Positions 1-9,479 of a stretch of DNA of 64,000 bases are shown here, one piece after another. This DNA comes from Antedon mediterranea (Eukaryota; Echinodermata; Crinoidea; Comatulida; Antedonidae). Each line of letters starts with the position of its first letter. Within the stretch, counting starts at the first letter, position 1. Below the pieces are notes generated by a model, which saw only the letters and a list, made by a program, of their open reading frames with translations, made no database searches and was not told where the DNA came from. The stretch spans positions 21,680,288-21,744,287 of the forward strand of contig NC_092676.1 in the NCBI RefSeq assembly GCF_964355755.1. Direction: 5' to 3'. Made by a program: the position numbers and the translations under genes.

Positions 1-973
1 CCCCAACATTGCTAGTCTTACGTTGTCCCCAACATTTCTAGTCTTACGTTGTCCCCAACATTGCTAGTCTTACGTTGTCCCCAACAGTGCTAGTCTTACG
101 TTGTCCCCAACAGTGCTATTCTTACGTTGTCCCCAACAGTGCTTTTCTTACGTTGTCCCCAACAGTGCTAGTCTTACGTTGTCCCCAACATTGCTAGTCT
201 TACGTTGTCCCCAACATTGCTAGTCTTACGTTGTCCCCAACATTGCTAGTCTTACGTTGTCCCCAACATTGCTAGTCTTACGTTGTCCCCAACATTGCTA
301 GTCTTACGTTGTCCCCAACATTGCTAGTCTTACGTTGTCCCCAACATTGCTAGTCTTACGTTGTCGCCAACATAGCTATTCTTACGTTGTCGCCAACATA
401 GCTATTCTTACGTTGTCCCCAACATTGCTAGTCTTACGTTGTCCCCAACATTGCTAGTCTTACGTTGTCCCCAACAGTGCTATTCTTACGTTGTCCCCAA
501 CATTGCTATTCTTACGTTGTCCCCAACATTGCTAGTCTTACGTTGTCCCCAACATTGCTAGTCTTACGTTGTCCCCAACAGTGCTATTCTTACGTTGTCC
601 CCAACATTGCTATTCTTACGTTGTCCCCAACATTGCTATTCTTACGTTGTCCCCAACATTGCTATTCTTACGTTGTCCCCAACATTGCTATTCTTACGTT
701 GTCCCCAACATTGCTAGTCTTACGTTGTCCCCAACATTGCTAGTCTTACGTTGTCCCCAACAGTGCTAGTCTTACGTTGTCCCCAACAGTGCTAGTCTTA
801 CGTTGTCCCCAACAGTGCTATTCTTACGTTGTCCCCAACAGTGCTATTCTTACGTTGTCCCCAACAGTGCTATTCTTACGTTGTCCCCAACAGTGCTATT
901 CTTACGTTGTCCCCAACAGTGCTATTCTTACGTTGTCCCAACATTCCTATTCTTACGTTGTCTCCAACTTTTT
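1..973. repeat. 26-bp minisatellite, about 37 copies
   Basis: Head-to-tail copies of a 26-bp unit beginning CCCCAACATTGCTAGTCTTA run from base 1 to 961, followed by a degraded partial unit. The array is cut by the window edge. Units vary at a few fixed sites (CATTG or CAGTG; CTAGT or CTATT), and variant units come in runs; two adjacent units carry CGCC and CATAG. The last full unit is 25 bp. No frame of the plus strand holds a stop in the common unit, so long open frames with a 26-residue period occur but are not evidence of a protein. Confidence 0.97.
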
Positions 974-1120
974 GGAATAAAGGACCTTCATATGTCTGCG
1001 AAAATAACGTCAGACGTCAGATGATCCCTCCGTGCAAAAGGGATAGAGATAGGTGTATCCAACCCTTCAGCCTGTATGACTATTCGAATTATGTCGTCGA
1101 CATGCACGTTAATGCAAAGA

Positions 1121-1320
1121 TTATCGGACGACATGCTCGAAAATTCTATACAGAATGGGCAGAAACACCTCTAAACTTAAATGTTCTACATTAAAAAAAT
1201 TAACTGCAAAATCGTTAATAGTAGCGTTAAAACGCTGGTTAAATCTATCAGCTAATCGAATAATTTTGCAGAAATGACTTAAATCTACCTTCGTCCAGTC
1301 CGATAAATAAAATATCAGTT
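1121..1320 (-). pseudogene. Coding-like segment joined to the end of Y copy 1
   Basis: A minus-strand reading frame of about 65 residues (containing HFCKIIRLADRFNQRFNA) continues where the first Y copy loses its frame at about 1320. Its amino-acid mix looks protein-like, and it ends at an in-frame stop near 1121. I do not recognise it. It may be the start of another broken gene of this mosaic, or chance. Confidence 0.3.
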
Positions 1321-2006
1321 GTGGTTGAAGCGTAATGAGAAACCATATCGGCTTCTCTTTTTTGCCATTTTTCAATGTTTGCTTTTGACTCCAAGTGCAA
1401 TTTTTCTATAACCTGTTGGTATTTAATTTCTCTTTGCTCAGATTTGGCAATATGGTTTTGAAATTCTGTTAACATCGTATCGAATCGTGTTTGCAAAGTA
1501 GTCAGTTTTGTTTCGGTTTCACGTAAATCTTTGCGTGCCTGCTCCAGTTGGCTTACGAGTTGTTGAATGCCAATTTTGGATGAGGGTAGATTATTGACAT
1601 CACTGATAAAACCTCTCGTCGATGGATACTTGTCCAATATAGCGTCTTCTATGATTCTTTTTCGCTTGTACGTACGTTTTTCCTTTTCTTGTAATACCGT
1701 CATTTGATCTGATACGCCAAGAATGTTTACTATGGCAGTCCAATCACTGCTTGTATGTGATTCGATCGCTCGTCCCACAAATCGAGCAAATAGTGTTTTG
1801 TTGATAGAATTGGTTTTGGCAATATTCGCAATGGGGGTGGCAACACCATTATTTTTCTCCTGTGTGGAAAAGGCACCGTTCAAAGTTATGGGATACTTCA
1901 TGTCCGCACCGCAGTGATAGGTTCGTTTTTCTTTTTTATCCAATAAGAATATACGGTTGTTGTTGGTCACCGTCATTTGCAACTCTTCCAGTTTGTCGTT
2001 GTCCAA
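1248..2006 (-). pseudogene. Family Y copy 1, coiled-coil protein of unknown function (5'-truncated)
   Basis: An open frame of about 250 residues. The first part carries a conserved stretch (KYPITLNGAF, then NKTLFARFVGRAIESH). The second is a basic segment (KEKRTYKRKRIIEDAILD) followed by a long heptad-rich region of about 90 residues (LVSQLEQARKDLRETETKL) typical of a coiled coil. Two further copies lie at 5530-5960 and 11400-12397. Here the 5' end is lost: the frame starts abruptly at LDNDKLEELQ, fused to the truncated X copy just upstream. The 3' end runs into an X-like motif (HYASTTTD) and then unrelated sequence. I do not know the family; a structural or accessory protein of a virus-like element is one guess. 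Confidence 0.55.
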
Positions 2007-2134
2007 TACACATCTGGGATATTATCGTCAGATACATTAGCGCGCGATAGACTAACTATAGCGTCAACAGCTCTTTGACATTCGATAAATAAACTATCGT
2101 TAGAGTCAGTTGAGGTTGCAGCGAATTTAGACAT
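1985..2134 (-). pseudogene. Family X copy 1, truncated
   Basis: Starts with ATG at 2134-2132 and reads the X signature (TDSNDSLFIECQRAVDAIVSLS, shown in part: LFIECQRAVDAIVSL), then DDNIPDV. It breaks off exactly where Y copy 1 begins. Complete X proteins would be about 105 residues, judged by joining information from the other copies. No known domain recognised. Confidence 0.5.
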
Positions 2135-2214
2135 TGCAAAACTTGGACAAAAATCATTACCGGAACTTGAAAGAATTAGTAAATGAGTAATTAATTAAAA
2201 CATATCACGATATT

Positions 2215-2430
2215 ATTAAACCTTCCCGTGACGATTACGATTGGTCAATACATTCTTTAATAGTAATAAGGAAATTCCGCCCATAACAGTGACCATTAGA
2301 TTTAGCCAGGAAACGGATTAATTAATAACAGTAATAAACCTTCCCGTGACGATTACGATTGGTCAGACATTCTTTAATAATTAGGAAACTCCATCCATAA
2401 CAGTGACCATTAGATTTATCCTTCAACCGT
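2215..2430. repeat. Tandemly duplicated non-coding module upstream of X
   Basis: Two diverged copies of about 110 bp (roughly 2217-2336 and 2337-2425) share the phrases CTTCCCGTGACGATTACGAT, TTGGTCA and AACAGTGACCATTAGATTTA. Related copies lie at about 3365-3600 and 16500-16760, each just upstream (on the minus strand) of an X gene. The constant position suggests a 5' regulatory region that travels with X. That role is inferred. Confidence 0.55.
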
Positions 2431-2870
2431 ATATACAGGGTCGTATCTGCCTTAGTACTTGCCAGTAGATGTCTAACCACTTTATACGTCTCAATGTTCT
2501 CAATGAGAACCTCTAGTACTTCTATGGCTACGGTAACTTCGAGTTGGAAACGAAAACGGCGAATTAGTGTACTAGCATAACCTGTTCAATTTGGTTGGAG
2601 CCATAGAATGCCAAGACCTTGTTGCCGGGTTAATTTGGCCAGAGATCGAAGCCCAGGATTGTACGCAATGTCGTCCTGATTCAATCTTCTTCGGTTCGAT
2701 AGTCCGAAATTGAAATAGGTTTACCACCGCCAGCAATCCTCCAACTCCATAGCCTTTCTCCGCAACAGATACCACAGTGTGGTATCTCTTTTTGTTTTAA
2801 ACAGAAGCTCTCTCAAAATTTTATAGTTCTCGACGTTTATTGATGCTGAATCCATCTATACAACAATACA
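2405..2870 (-). pseudogene. Family Z, two fused partial copies with an inserted module
   Basis: The Z signature is a region reading VLEVLIENIETYKVVRHLL, then ADTTLWYLLRRKAMELED. One part lies at about 2700-2860, the other at 2430-2540. Between them (about 2579-2720) is a segment also found at 4625-4690 (NFGLSNRRRLNQDD in one frame). Stops and frame changes show that it is broken. Complete Z would be about 90-100 residues, ending in a Trp- and Pro-rich tail (LNWELVLDWP). No family recognised. Confidence 0.45.
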
Positions 2871-2998
2871 ATAACAGTAATTATCCTTCCAACGCCTCTA
2901 CTGACACTGTTATTTCTGTTGAATCCATCTATACAACAATACAATAACAATAATTAAAGAAGGGGGGTCTATTCTCTTCTCCAAGTACACTCATAAAT

Positions 2999-3235
2999 TT
3001 ATTTTCTACTGTGGATTCGACAAGTCGCTTCAAAAACACTTTGACTAACTGTCAAATCAAAGTCCTGGTCGTTAAAAACAAAATCCTCCAGTAACCCAAC
3101 ATCGGGGATATTACCGTCAGTTACAATAGAGTTTATATTAGACCGCGATAGGCTAACTATAGCTTCAACTGCTCTTTGGCATTCGCTAAACAAACTATCG
3201 TTAGAATCGGATGAAGTGGAAGCGTTATGAGCCAT
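2999..3235 (-). CDS. Family X copy 2, small protein of unknown function
   Basis: The longest uninterrupted X frame. I choose the ATG at 3235-3233 (MAHNASTSSDSNDSLF) over an upstream ATG at 3268, because other copies start at the same place. It has a Ser/Thr-rich start, the SECQRAVEAIVSLS core, and an acidic-hydrophobic segment GLLEDFVFNDQDFDL followed by VSQS. It ends about 25 residues earlier than copies whose tail reads SISEAGSLSMADL, so this copy may also have lost its end. Its upstream region holds the shared non-coding module at 3365-3600. Function unknown. Confidence 0.45.
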   Translation of the reverse strand: MAHNASTSSDSNDSLFSECQRAVEAIVSLSRSNINSIVTDGNIPDVGLLEDFVFNDQDFDLTVSQSVFEATCRIHSRK

Positions 3236-3364
3236 TATGAAAATCAGTAACACATCTTGGAAAATCATTAAACGAATAAAGAATTAAAACAACTTACGCT
3301 GTTTTTATACTGCCCCAATGATGCTAATTAAATTTAAATAAAAAAAAGGCACTTAAAACTTCCT

Positions 3365-3600
3365 TTAGGAAATGTGTCCACTATTAAGATTGGTCAAAAA
3401 ACCTTTAAATAATTAGGACGACCCTCCCATAAGAGTGACCATTCGATTAAGCCTTCGGCCAAGTCGAAAACTCGGAGCCAGGAAACTTATTAATAACAGT
3501 TGGGAGAATCGTTAAGGATTAATCAAGGACTTGCAATGGTCAAACAATACATACAGGCTAGAAAAATGATTAACAATACCTATTCGAATAATACTGAAAC
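3365..3600. repeat. X-upstream non-coding module, copy 2
   Basis: Shares with 16500-16760 a nearly identical stretch around AACAGTTGGGAGAATCGTTA and GACTTGCAATGGTCAAACAA, and the GACCATTCGATT/GACCAATAGATT motif also seen at 2215-2430. Non-coding in all frames. Confidence 0.6.
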
Positions 3601-3643
3601 ACTAAATTAAAAAACAAATTAGTAGGAAATCCTCGAGAAAATT

Positions 3644-3880
3644 TTATTTAGAAACCAACACAATAATTACAGAAAAGTATAAAGAAGATGGATACGGCCA
3701 GTTGAGGACCAGCTCCCAATTAAGGTCCTCCATCTCAGAGGCCTTCTTTTTCAGAAGGTACCCCAATATGGTATCAGGTGTTGTGCTGGATAGCAGTTGT
3801 CTTACTATCTGATACTCCGAAATATTTTCGACCATCACCTCTAGCACTCCCACCGAAATTGATACTTTAATAGATTCCAT
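3644..3880 (-). pseudogene. Family Z copy (best-preserved C-terminal region)
   Basis: Reads VGVLEVMVENISEYQIVRQL, then STTPDTILGYLLKKKA, then EMEDLNWELVLNWPYPSS. It resembles Z at 5205-5450 and 12782-13090 throughout. The helical spacing of Leu/Val would suit a small alpha-helical domain, but I cannot name one. An ATG upstream at 3925 adds residues not shared with the other copies; MESIKV at about 3880 is a likelier start. Confidence 0.4.
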
Positions 3881-4038
3881 CTCTACAACAATACAATAAC
3901 AATAAACATCGGTTCCATGTAGCATTGATGATCGTATGAAACGAAAGTCCTACAAATTCTACAAAATCGATACTTTAATTGATTCTACAAATAAATTAGA
4001 CAATAGCTAATCGATGAGAAGAAATTTATTTTAATGAT

Positions 4039-4640
4039 TCACCAAACATAACCGTAAGGAACTGTGCGATAATTTTAGTCTTTAATAGATGCTTTGTTGA
4101 CTATCTTACGTGTTTTTGGCTTGCGCGTTATGCGATTCTTCTCAGCCGTCTTAATTGTATCGGGACCAAAACCCCTTACCATATTGGAGACGGTGTCAAA
4201 GTTAATTTTCTGAGCGTTTGTAAAATTAAGGGCAAACCCCTTTCTTTACACACGGTCTTCCCTGTGTCCAATTTATATGCGTAATTCTTAGGCCCACCAG
4301 AAACGAAGGACTCGATGAATTTACCATCTTTAGGATCGACCTCGGTCGTTAACTGACCCAAATAGTCGCCCATGGGAGGGTCCCAAGCACCGGGTACGTA
4401 GATTGCGCTGTCGGTATCGTAATACAGGACATGCTTCTGTAATTGCTCCAACAACTCGTATAATTTAAGTGCGGCAATAGCAACTTCAACAATTTGTTGA
4501 AGTTGCTATTGCATGAACGGTTATCCGAGCGTTCGATAAAATATCGTAAACTTCGTTAAGATCTTGCGTATATTTAATTCTCGTGAGATTTTCACGATGA
4601 TCAAATTTACTCCAAAAACTATTGAGCATTTAATTTGTCG
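4039..4640 (-). pseudogene. Protein-primed type B DNA polymerase, C-terminal fragment (Polinton/Maverick-like)
   Basis: The minus strand reads FWSKFDHRENLTRIKY near 4610, then a palindromic break, then a stretch ending in LYYDTDSAIYV, the polymerase motif C with its two catalytic aspartates. It continues through FVSGGPKNYAYKLDTGKTVC. A one-base frameshift near 4238 moves the frame into NFTNAQKINFDTVSNMVRG, and one in-frame stop (TAA near 4080) precedes a PYGY-containing C-terminus ending at 4041-4039. This order and these motifs match the polymerases of Polinton/Maverick elements and related adinto-like viruses. About 50 residues are missing at 4474-4512. It cannot make an active enzyme. Confidence 0.75.
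4474..4512. repeat. 39-bp perfect palindrome at the polymerase break
   Basis: Two 19-bp arms (GCAATAGCAACTTCAACAA and its reverse complement) are separated by one base. It lies exactly where the polymerase fragment loses about 50 residues, so one arm is coding sequence and the other is its inverted copy. Confidence 0.95.
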
Positions 4641-5150
4641 TCCTGATTCAATCTTCTTCGGTTCGATAGTCCGAAATTGAAATGTTTATCACCGCCAGCA
4701 ATAATATCTGGTACGATACAGTTTTTGTTTTTGGTACTCGAGCACGAAATAGCTATCGTAGCCCTGGAGGTTGTGAGCGATACACGTATTATTATGATTA
4801 TATTTGTACTCAGTAAATACGTAATAGCAACGTGAAGTGTGACAATAATGCGGCCCGCATTCACATTGCCGTCTTCGAACATGCACACGAGCAGATCGTG
4901 TAATGACTTAGCGCTGCGACATTTCACCTTATCAACTTGATTCTTGATTGCTTCCGGATATTCACCTTCAAATTTTTCCTCGTTTTCCAAATAATTCTAA
5001 GCCAAAACGATCAATTTATCAACATCAAAACCACCATGATGGTAAAGATAAATCTGCTTCTTTCGATAATCGTCGCTAAAAATTACAGAATATAAATTGT
5101 CTTTGAAAAGGGCAATAATTTGGTATTTTTGGCAATTTTGATGCATGTTT
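4640..5150 (-). pseudogene. Type B DNA polymerase, exonuclease-region fragment
   Basis: In one frame at 4746-4775 the minus strand reads HNLQGYDSYF, the Exo II motif of protein-primed type B polymerases, preceded by NHNNTCIA and followed by VLEYQKQK. Neighbouring frames carry EGEYPEAIKNQVDKV and DIIAGGDKHFNFGLSN, so several frameshifts have occurred. It lies upstream of the C-terminal fragment on the same strand, as expected if both come from one gene. The upstream part to 5150 is not clearly assignable. Confidence 0.6.
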
Positions 5151-5204
5151 GCTCCCTAACGCCCAATCTCTTAGTAAATGAAGGGCGTAAACTGTAATTA
5201 AGAC

Positions 5205-5545
5205 CTATGAAGATGAAGGGCGGGGCCAGTCCAAGACCAACTCCCAGTTCAGGTCCTCCATCTCCATTGCCTTTCTCCGCAACAGATACCACAATGTCGT
5301 ATCTGTCTTAGTACTTGCCAGTAGATGTCTAACCACTTTACACGTCTCAATGTTCTCAATGAGAACCTCTAGTACTTCTATGGCTACGGTAATTTGGCTG
5401 AATCCATATATACAATACACAAAATCTTTGAGTAACCTCACATTTGGGATGTTATCGTCAGATAAATTAGCGCGCGATAGATTAACTATAGCATCAACAG
5501 CTCTTTGACATTCGATAAATAAAATATCGTTAGTCAGTTGTGGTT
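5205..5545 (-). pseudogene. X-Z chimera: X start and core followed by a Z domain
   Basis: Within one open frame, an X core (LFIECQRAVDAIVNLSRANL, then DDNIPNVRLLKDFV) passes at about 5410 into a Z domain (ITVAIEVLEVLIENI, TDTTLWYLLRRKAMEMEDL, ending DWPRPSSS). In other copies X and Z are separate. X itself follows Y copy 2 without a break, so three families are fused here. The C-terminal part of X is replaced. Confidence 0.45.
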
Positions 5546-5960
5546 GAAGCGTAATGAGAAACCATATCGGCTTCTCTTTTTTGCCATTTTTCAATGTTTG
5601 TTTTTGACTCCAAGTGCAATTTTTCTATAACCTGTTTGTATTTGATTTCTCTTTGCTCAGATTTGGCGATATGGTTTTGAAATTCTGTTAACATCGTATC
5701 GAATCGTGTTTGCAAAGTAGCCAGTTTTGTTTCGGTTTCACGCAAATCTTTTCGTGCCTGCTCCAGTTGGCTTACGAGTTGTTGAATGTCAATGTTAGAT
5801 GAGGGTAGATTATTGACATCACTGATAAAACCTCTCGTCGATGGATAATTGTCCAATATAGCGTCTTCTATGATTCTTTTTCGCTTGTACGTACGTTTTT
5901 CCTTTTCTTGTAATACCGTCATTTGATCTGATACGCCAGGAATGTTTACTATGGCAGTCT
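5530..5960 (-). pseudogene. Family Y copy 2 (C-terminal half)
   Basis: Repeats the basic segment and coiled coil of Y copy 1 almost exactly (ILDNYPSTRGFISDVNNLPS, then QLEQARKDLRETETKL). Its upstream half is missing. Just before TAIVNIPGVSDQ the sequence changes, at a small hairpin near 5959-5973, to a different coding-like segment separated by an in-frame TAG. At the 3' end it fuses to X through HYASTTTD. Confidence 0.5.
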
Positions 5961-6209
5961 ACCATCCTGGTAGACTTTCTCCTTTTTTTTGTATTATCAG
6001 CCATGCAAAATACCAAATTGAGACACTAATTATCGACCGAATATTAATGCCAAGTCCACTGTGTTTTCCGGCGGTCTTTATAAGTTTGTTTACACTAACG
6101 CAACAGCTTCCCTGGGTTGGTAACATTAGCTCATGTTCTACGCCAGGATTGACATAGACAAGCAACTCCCCAAGGTAACGCATGGCTTTTTCTGCTGCAG
6201 CTTTGAACC
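5961..6209 (-). pseudogene. Unidentified coding-like segment upstream of Y copy 2
   Basis: An open minus-strand frame, in phase with Y copy 2 across one stop, reads RFKAAAEKAMRYLGELLVYV, then GVEHELMLPTQGSCCVSVNK. Composition is protein-like, but I do not recognise it. It runs into the left end of the integrase transposon at 6210, which probably interrupted it. Confidence 0.35.
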
Positions 6210-6406
6210 TTGAGTCATATGGCCGAGCGGTTAAGGCAGGGGCGCCGTTTACCGTACCTAAAGAGCCAACAGCAACATCGGCAAGGGTTCGAGGCCGACT
6301 CGCTCCTAGTTCTGGTGGTGGAACAAGTCTTCTCGGATAAGGACTATAAACCGTAGGTCCAGTGTACACAGTTATAACCTGTGTGTACTTTAAAGAAACC
6401 CAGTTC
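6210..6406 (+). repeat. Left TIR with pol III-like A and B boxes
   Basis: Pairs with 8840-9061 in reverse complement over nearly its whole length. Outer bases are TTGAGTCATAT. It contains TGGCCGAGCGG at 6220-6230 (matches a tRNA A box, as in Leu/Ser tRNAs) and GGTTCGAGGCC at 6286-6296 (matches a B box). A proper cloverleaf with acceptor stem is not formed, so it is tRNA-derived or tRNA-like, not a functional tRNA. Confidence 0.8.
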
Positions 6407-6407
6407 A

Positions 6408-8711
6408 TTATTCGAAAAAGAGTAGGGGGTTACCCCGGTGTACTGGTTCACACAATAGCCCCTGTATCAGGGGATTACCACCTATCTGACATAAAATAAA
6501 ATAAAAATAAATAAACCTTCTGTTCACACAGGGCAGAAACTGCCTACTTGCAGCATCATTGCTCATTGCAAATGTAAGAATCATGGTCAGAATTTCGTTG
6601 GGTAGTCTGTCAAATACAGATATGCTTCCTACGTCTTCCTCATTTACTTCGTCGTCTGTAGGCATATTTACATCGTTTAGACATTCTCCAGTACTTTCAT
6701 TGTTTACTTCTCGATCAACGTATTCACCGTTTTTCCCTTGATGATTAGTATCTTTACCGTTTGCTATTTCAGTTTCTTCATTGTTTACTTCGTCTGTATC
6801 TTCATTGATTATTCCTTCGTCTGTATCTGATTTCTCATCTACAACAATAGGCCTATGATCCAATATGTCTCCTTCAAAAACAATCTGGGAACTGTTACGA
6901 ATGATACTAAGTATTTCCGCATTATTGTTTGTAAGCGACAGGTAGTGCAAATTGAACGTGAAAATGTTGGCATCATTTGGTGAAATCAACGTTGTTCCTC
7001 CATTTAAAGAACTTATGACCAATATCTGAATGTTAAAAATATCGGCGATTGCCTGTAGTGTTATTTGGTCACCATAAGTTCCATTTCTTGAAATGCGGTT
7101 AAGATAATTTTCTGGCATTTCTGTAATAAATGCCGACCATTCCCTCTCGTTCGTAAAGTGTGAGTTGGTTTGTAGGTAATGAACAACTTCCTGTCTTAGA
7201 GTAATATGGGATCGATAGATTCCCATTGTTATCAATTGATCAGATACTGCACTAAATTGGCAATTACCATCTCCCTTCGGATTAAGGCGTACGGAAAGTC
7301 CATAGTTTTCCAGTAGTTGCTCAATTCTGTTTTCTTGCGTTAAAATTATATAATATTTGTTATGGTGTTTACTTCTTGGATAAGAGACTTGTTCACGTTT
7401 GTTTTGATTAGACAAAGTATCTGCCGTTATGTTTACCACATTAAACCATTGTTTCGTTTTCTTATTCATGCGGGGATGTTTAAAGGCAACTCTATATTTG
7501 TGTATATTTAATTTTCTTTGGGTAATTCTGCCAGGCAATATTGTCATTCTGTTTGTCACTCTCGATCTCTTACTTGCTAATCGAACAAGAACCTTGTCCC
7601 CGACATGATATCTTGGTATCTTAAGACTCCTTTGCTGGCGTACTCTTTGTCTTTTATCTGCCCGTTTTGTTGCGGCGGAAGCCTGTTTCCTGATGAGTGC
7701 CACTTTTCTATGCCATTCCTGTATATTTATTGTTCTATTGTTTATTTTACTGCATGCCTCATCCGAGCATCGACCAAAGAAAACATTAAATGGGGTGTTC
7801 CAACCCAAAACTTCTTTAGGTTCGTCATTTATTATCTTTGCATATTCGGGAAGTTTACGTACCCAATTTACACCGTGTTTTTTAGAAATAAGGTCAAATA
7901 ACATCTTTGATCGCAGAATTCGATGAGATCTCTCTACCTTTCCCTGGGATTCAGGGTGGTATGGGGCACTCATTATATCTTTGATTCTCCTATAATTTAA
8001 CATGTCTTTTACTTTTTCTTTAAATTCAGTTCCTTGATCGTGCTGTACATATGTTGGAGTACCAAATACGTCAAATATTGCTGACAAGTGGCGTGCCACA
8101 TTTCGGCTTGATTTCGTTTCAATAGGACGTAATCATGTATATCGGCTAAAGACATCAATTGCAGTTAATATGTATCTGAAACCTTTTTTCTTGTACGTAG
8201 CTGCGGTTCTCATTTTTAGAAGATCTATCTGAATTCTTTCCATTACGTGTTTAGCTGTAATAGGTATATATGGTACTTTGTTTGTAAATCTTACATTCAT
8301 GCGCCGATGTATTGTGCATTTCGTTAATATGTTGTGAACGGCTACTTCTGAAATACCGGAAAACTTTTTCTTAAGTCTATGATATATGCGCCTTGCTCCT
8401 GATCCCTTCGCTTTGAAATATTCGCCCATAACAATATCTTGCACCTGTGATTTCTTCACTACCTTTTCCCCATCTAGATATATTTCTGGAGGTTCACCTT
8501 GTACAGTTAATCTTTCTTTATACCTGTTATATCGTGTTATTGCGGATCTTTCTGTAACGGTTCTGTTTGCGCATGGGACGTGGAATGTGCCTTTGATGAG
8601 TTTCACTATGATGTTGTAAGTGTCATCGTCCATTGCCGATGACTTTCTTTTTCCACATTCAGACAGTCCAACTAAAAGCAGGATTAGCCATAGAAATCCT
8701 AAAATCTTCAT
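6408..8711 (-). pseudogene. Integrase-OTU-F-box transposase, one nonsense codon
   Basis: The gene reads on the minus strand from an ATG at 8711-8709 (an earlier in-frame ATG at 8891 adds only Asn/Ile-rich sequence encoded by TIR-adjacent AT-rich DNA). A hydrophobic leader (MKILGFLWLILLLVGL) is followed by an N-terminal domain (YHRLKKKFSGISEVAVHNIL) and the DDE core: first Asp in IQIDLLK near 8220, second in QHDQGTEF near 8040, Glu in HPESQGKVERSH near 7945. Then come a basic C-terminal integrase domain, an OTU cysteine-protease domain (KGDGNCQF at about 7257-7280; the His of LHYLSL near 6950), an acidic linker and an F-box-like motif (FDRLPNEILTMIL near 6600). One TGA at 8133-8135, in place of a residue between the first and second Asp, is the only break. 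All catalytic residues are present. Confidence 0.8.
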
Positions 8712-8839
8712 CCTAAAAAATAGAAATAGAAAATGATTAATATTAATATTAGTAATAGTAATAGTAATATTAATATTAAAATTATTATTACTACTAGTAA
8801 TACTATATAATATATTATTATTACTATTACATTTTATTA

Positions 8840-9061
8840 AACTTGGTTCTTTAAAGTGCACACTGTGTATACTGGACTTCTTCAAGTTCACACAGGTAAA
8901 CTGTGTATATTGGACCTACGCTTTATAGCTTTTATCTGAGAAAACTTGTTTCATTCCACCACCAAAACTAGGAGCGAGTCGGCCTCGAACTTATACTATT
9001 GGATCTTTAATTACGGTGAACCGCGGCCATGCCTTAACTGACCGGTCAAAATATGACTCAA
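8840..9061 (-). repeat. Right TIR of the integrase transposon
   Basis: Reverse complement of 6210-6406 with scattered changes. It holds an extra internal duplication of about 25 bp (the CAGTATACACAGTG/CAATATACACAGTT phrase occurs twice). The B box is kept (reverse of GGCCTCGAAC at 8981-8990), whereas the A box is degraded. So only the left end could recruit pol III, if either does. Confidence 0.8.
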
Positions 9062-9479
9062 TGATAAGTTAAAAGATACAGTCACAAAAGACAACTGAAA
9101 TTGCGACATCAATCAACTGTATACTAAAGTACCTAGGCCCCACCTACTGACCATGCTCCACTGCAAGGAAGATGGCAAGCATGGCGGGGATTCTGGATGT
9201 ACGCCTACGTGCCTAACACAAACTTTGCATGAAACTTGTTAGATTAGGCCTATACAAAAACCTAATTGTAAATATCCACGGGTTTTCCTAACATACTATT
9301 ATGTATTCAATATAAAGCGACTTACGTATTAATTTCATAAATGCAGGTTTTAATAATCTGTTTAGGTCTACAGTTTTACCAAAAAAACTACAATTATGTC
9401 CGATGATGCAGATTGACACGTGGTAGGTGCTTGCTGAAGATGCCAACTTCTGTGGGTCGAGTAGTCGGGTCAAAATATG
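9062..9479. other. Non-coding, nothing recognised
   Basis: AT-rich sequence with no convincing gene, repeat or splice-framed exon that I can see. Confidence 0.4.

Larger units (their letters stand above)
6210..9061 (-). mobile_element. Integrase-type (Ginger-like) DNA transposon with tRNA-like terminal inverted repeats
   Basis: A 2.85-kb unit bounded by inverted repeats of about 197 bp (6210-6406) and 222 bp (8840-9061). It carries one long minus-strand gene for an integrase with OTU and F-box-like extensions. A retrovirus-like integrase with OTU domain, TIRs and no reverse transcriptase is known for Ginger elements, so I place it near them. No target-site duplication is clear at the ends I chose (flanks ACCT and ATGA). 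It sits within the X/Y/Z mosaic and is far better preserved than its surroundings, which suggests later insertion. Confidence 0.75.

Noticed and set aside
1-973. CRISPR array
   Set aside because: Units are contiguous without unique spacers, and the window is animal DNA.
465-1194. Long repetitive open frames (CPQHCYSYVV type) in the minisatellite
   Set aside because: They arise because a 26-bp unit without stops is open in all three plus-strand frames; no start context, splice sites or non-repeat domain.
6205-6300. A leucine or serine tRNA gene
   Set aside because: A and B boxes are present, but no 7-bp acceptor stem, proper T stem or anticodon arm can be drawn; the segment recurs at the transposon's other end.
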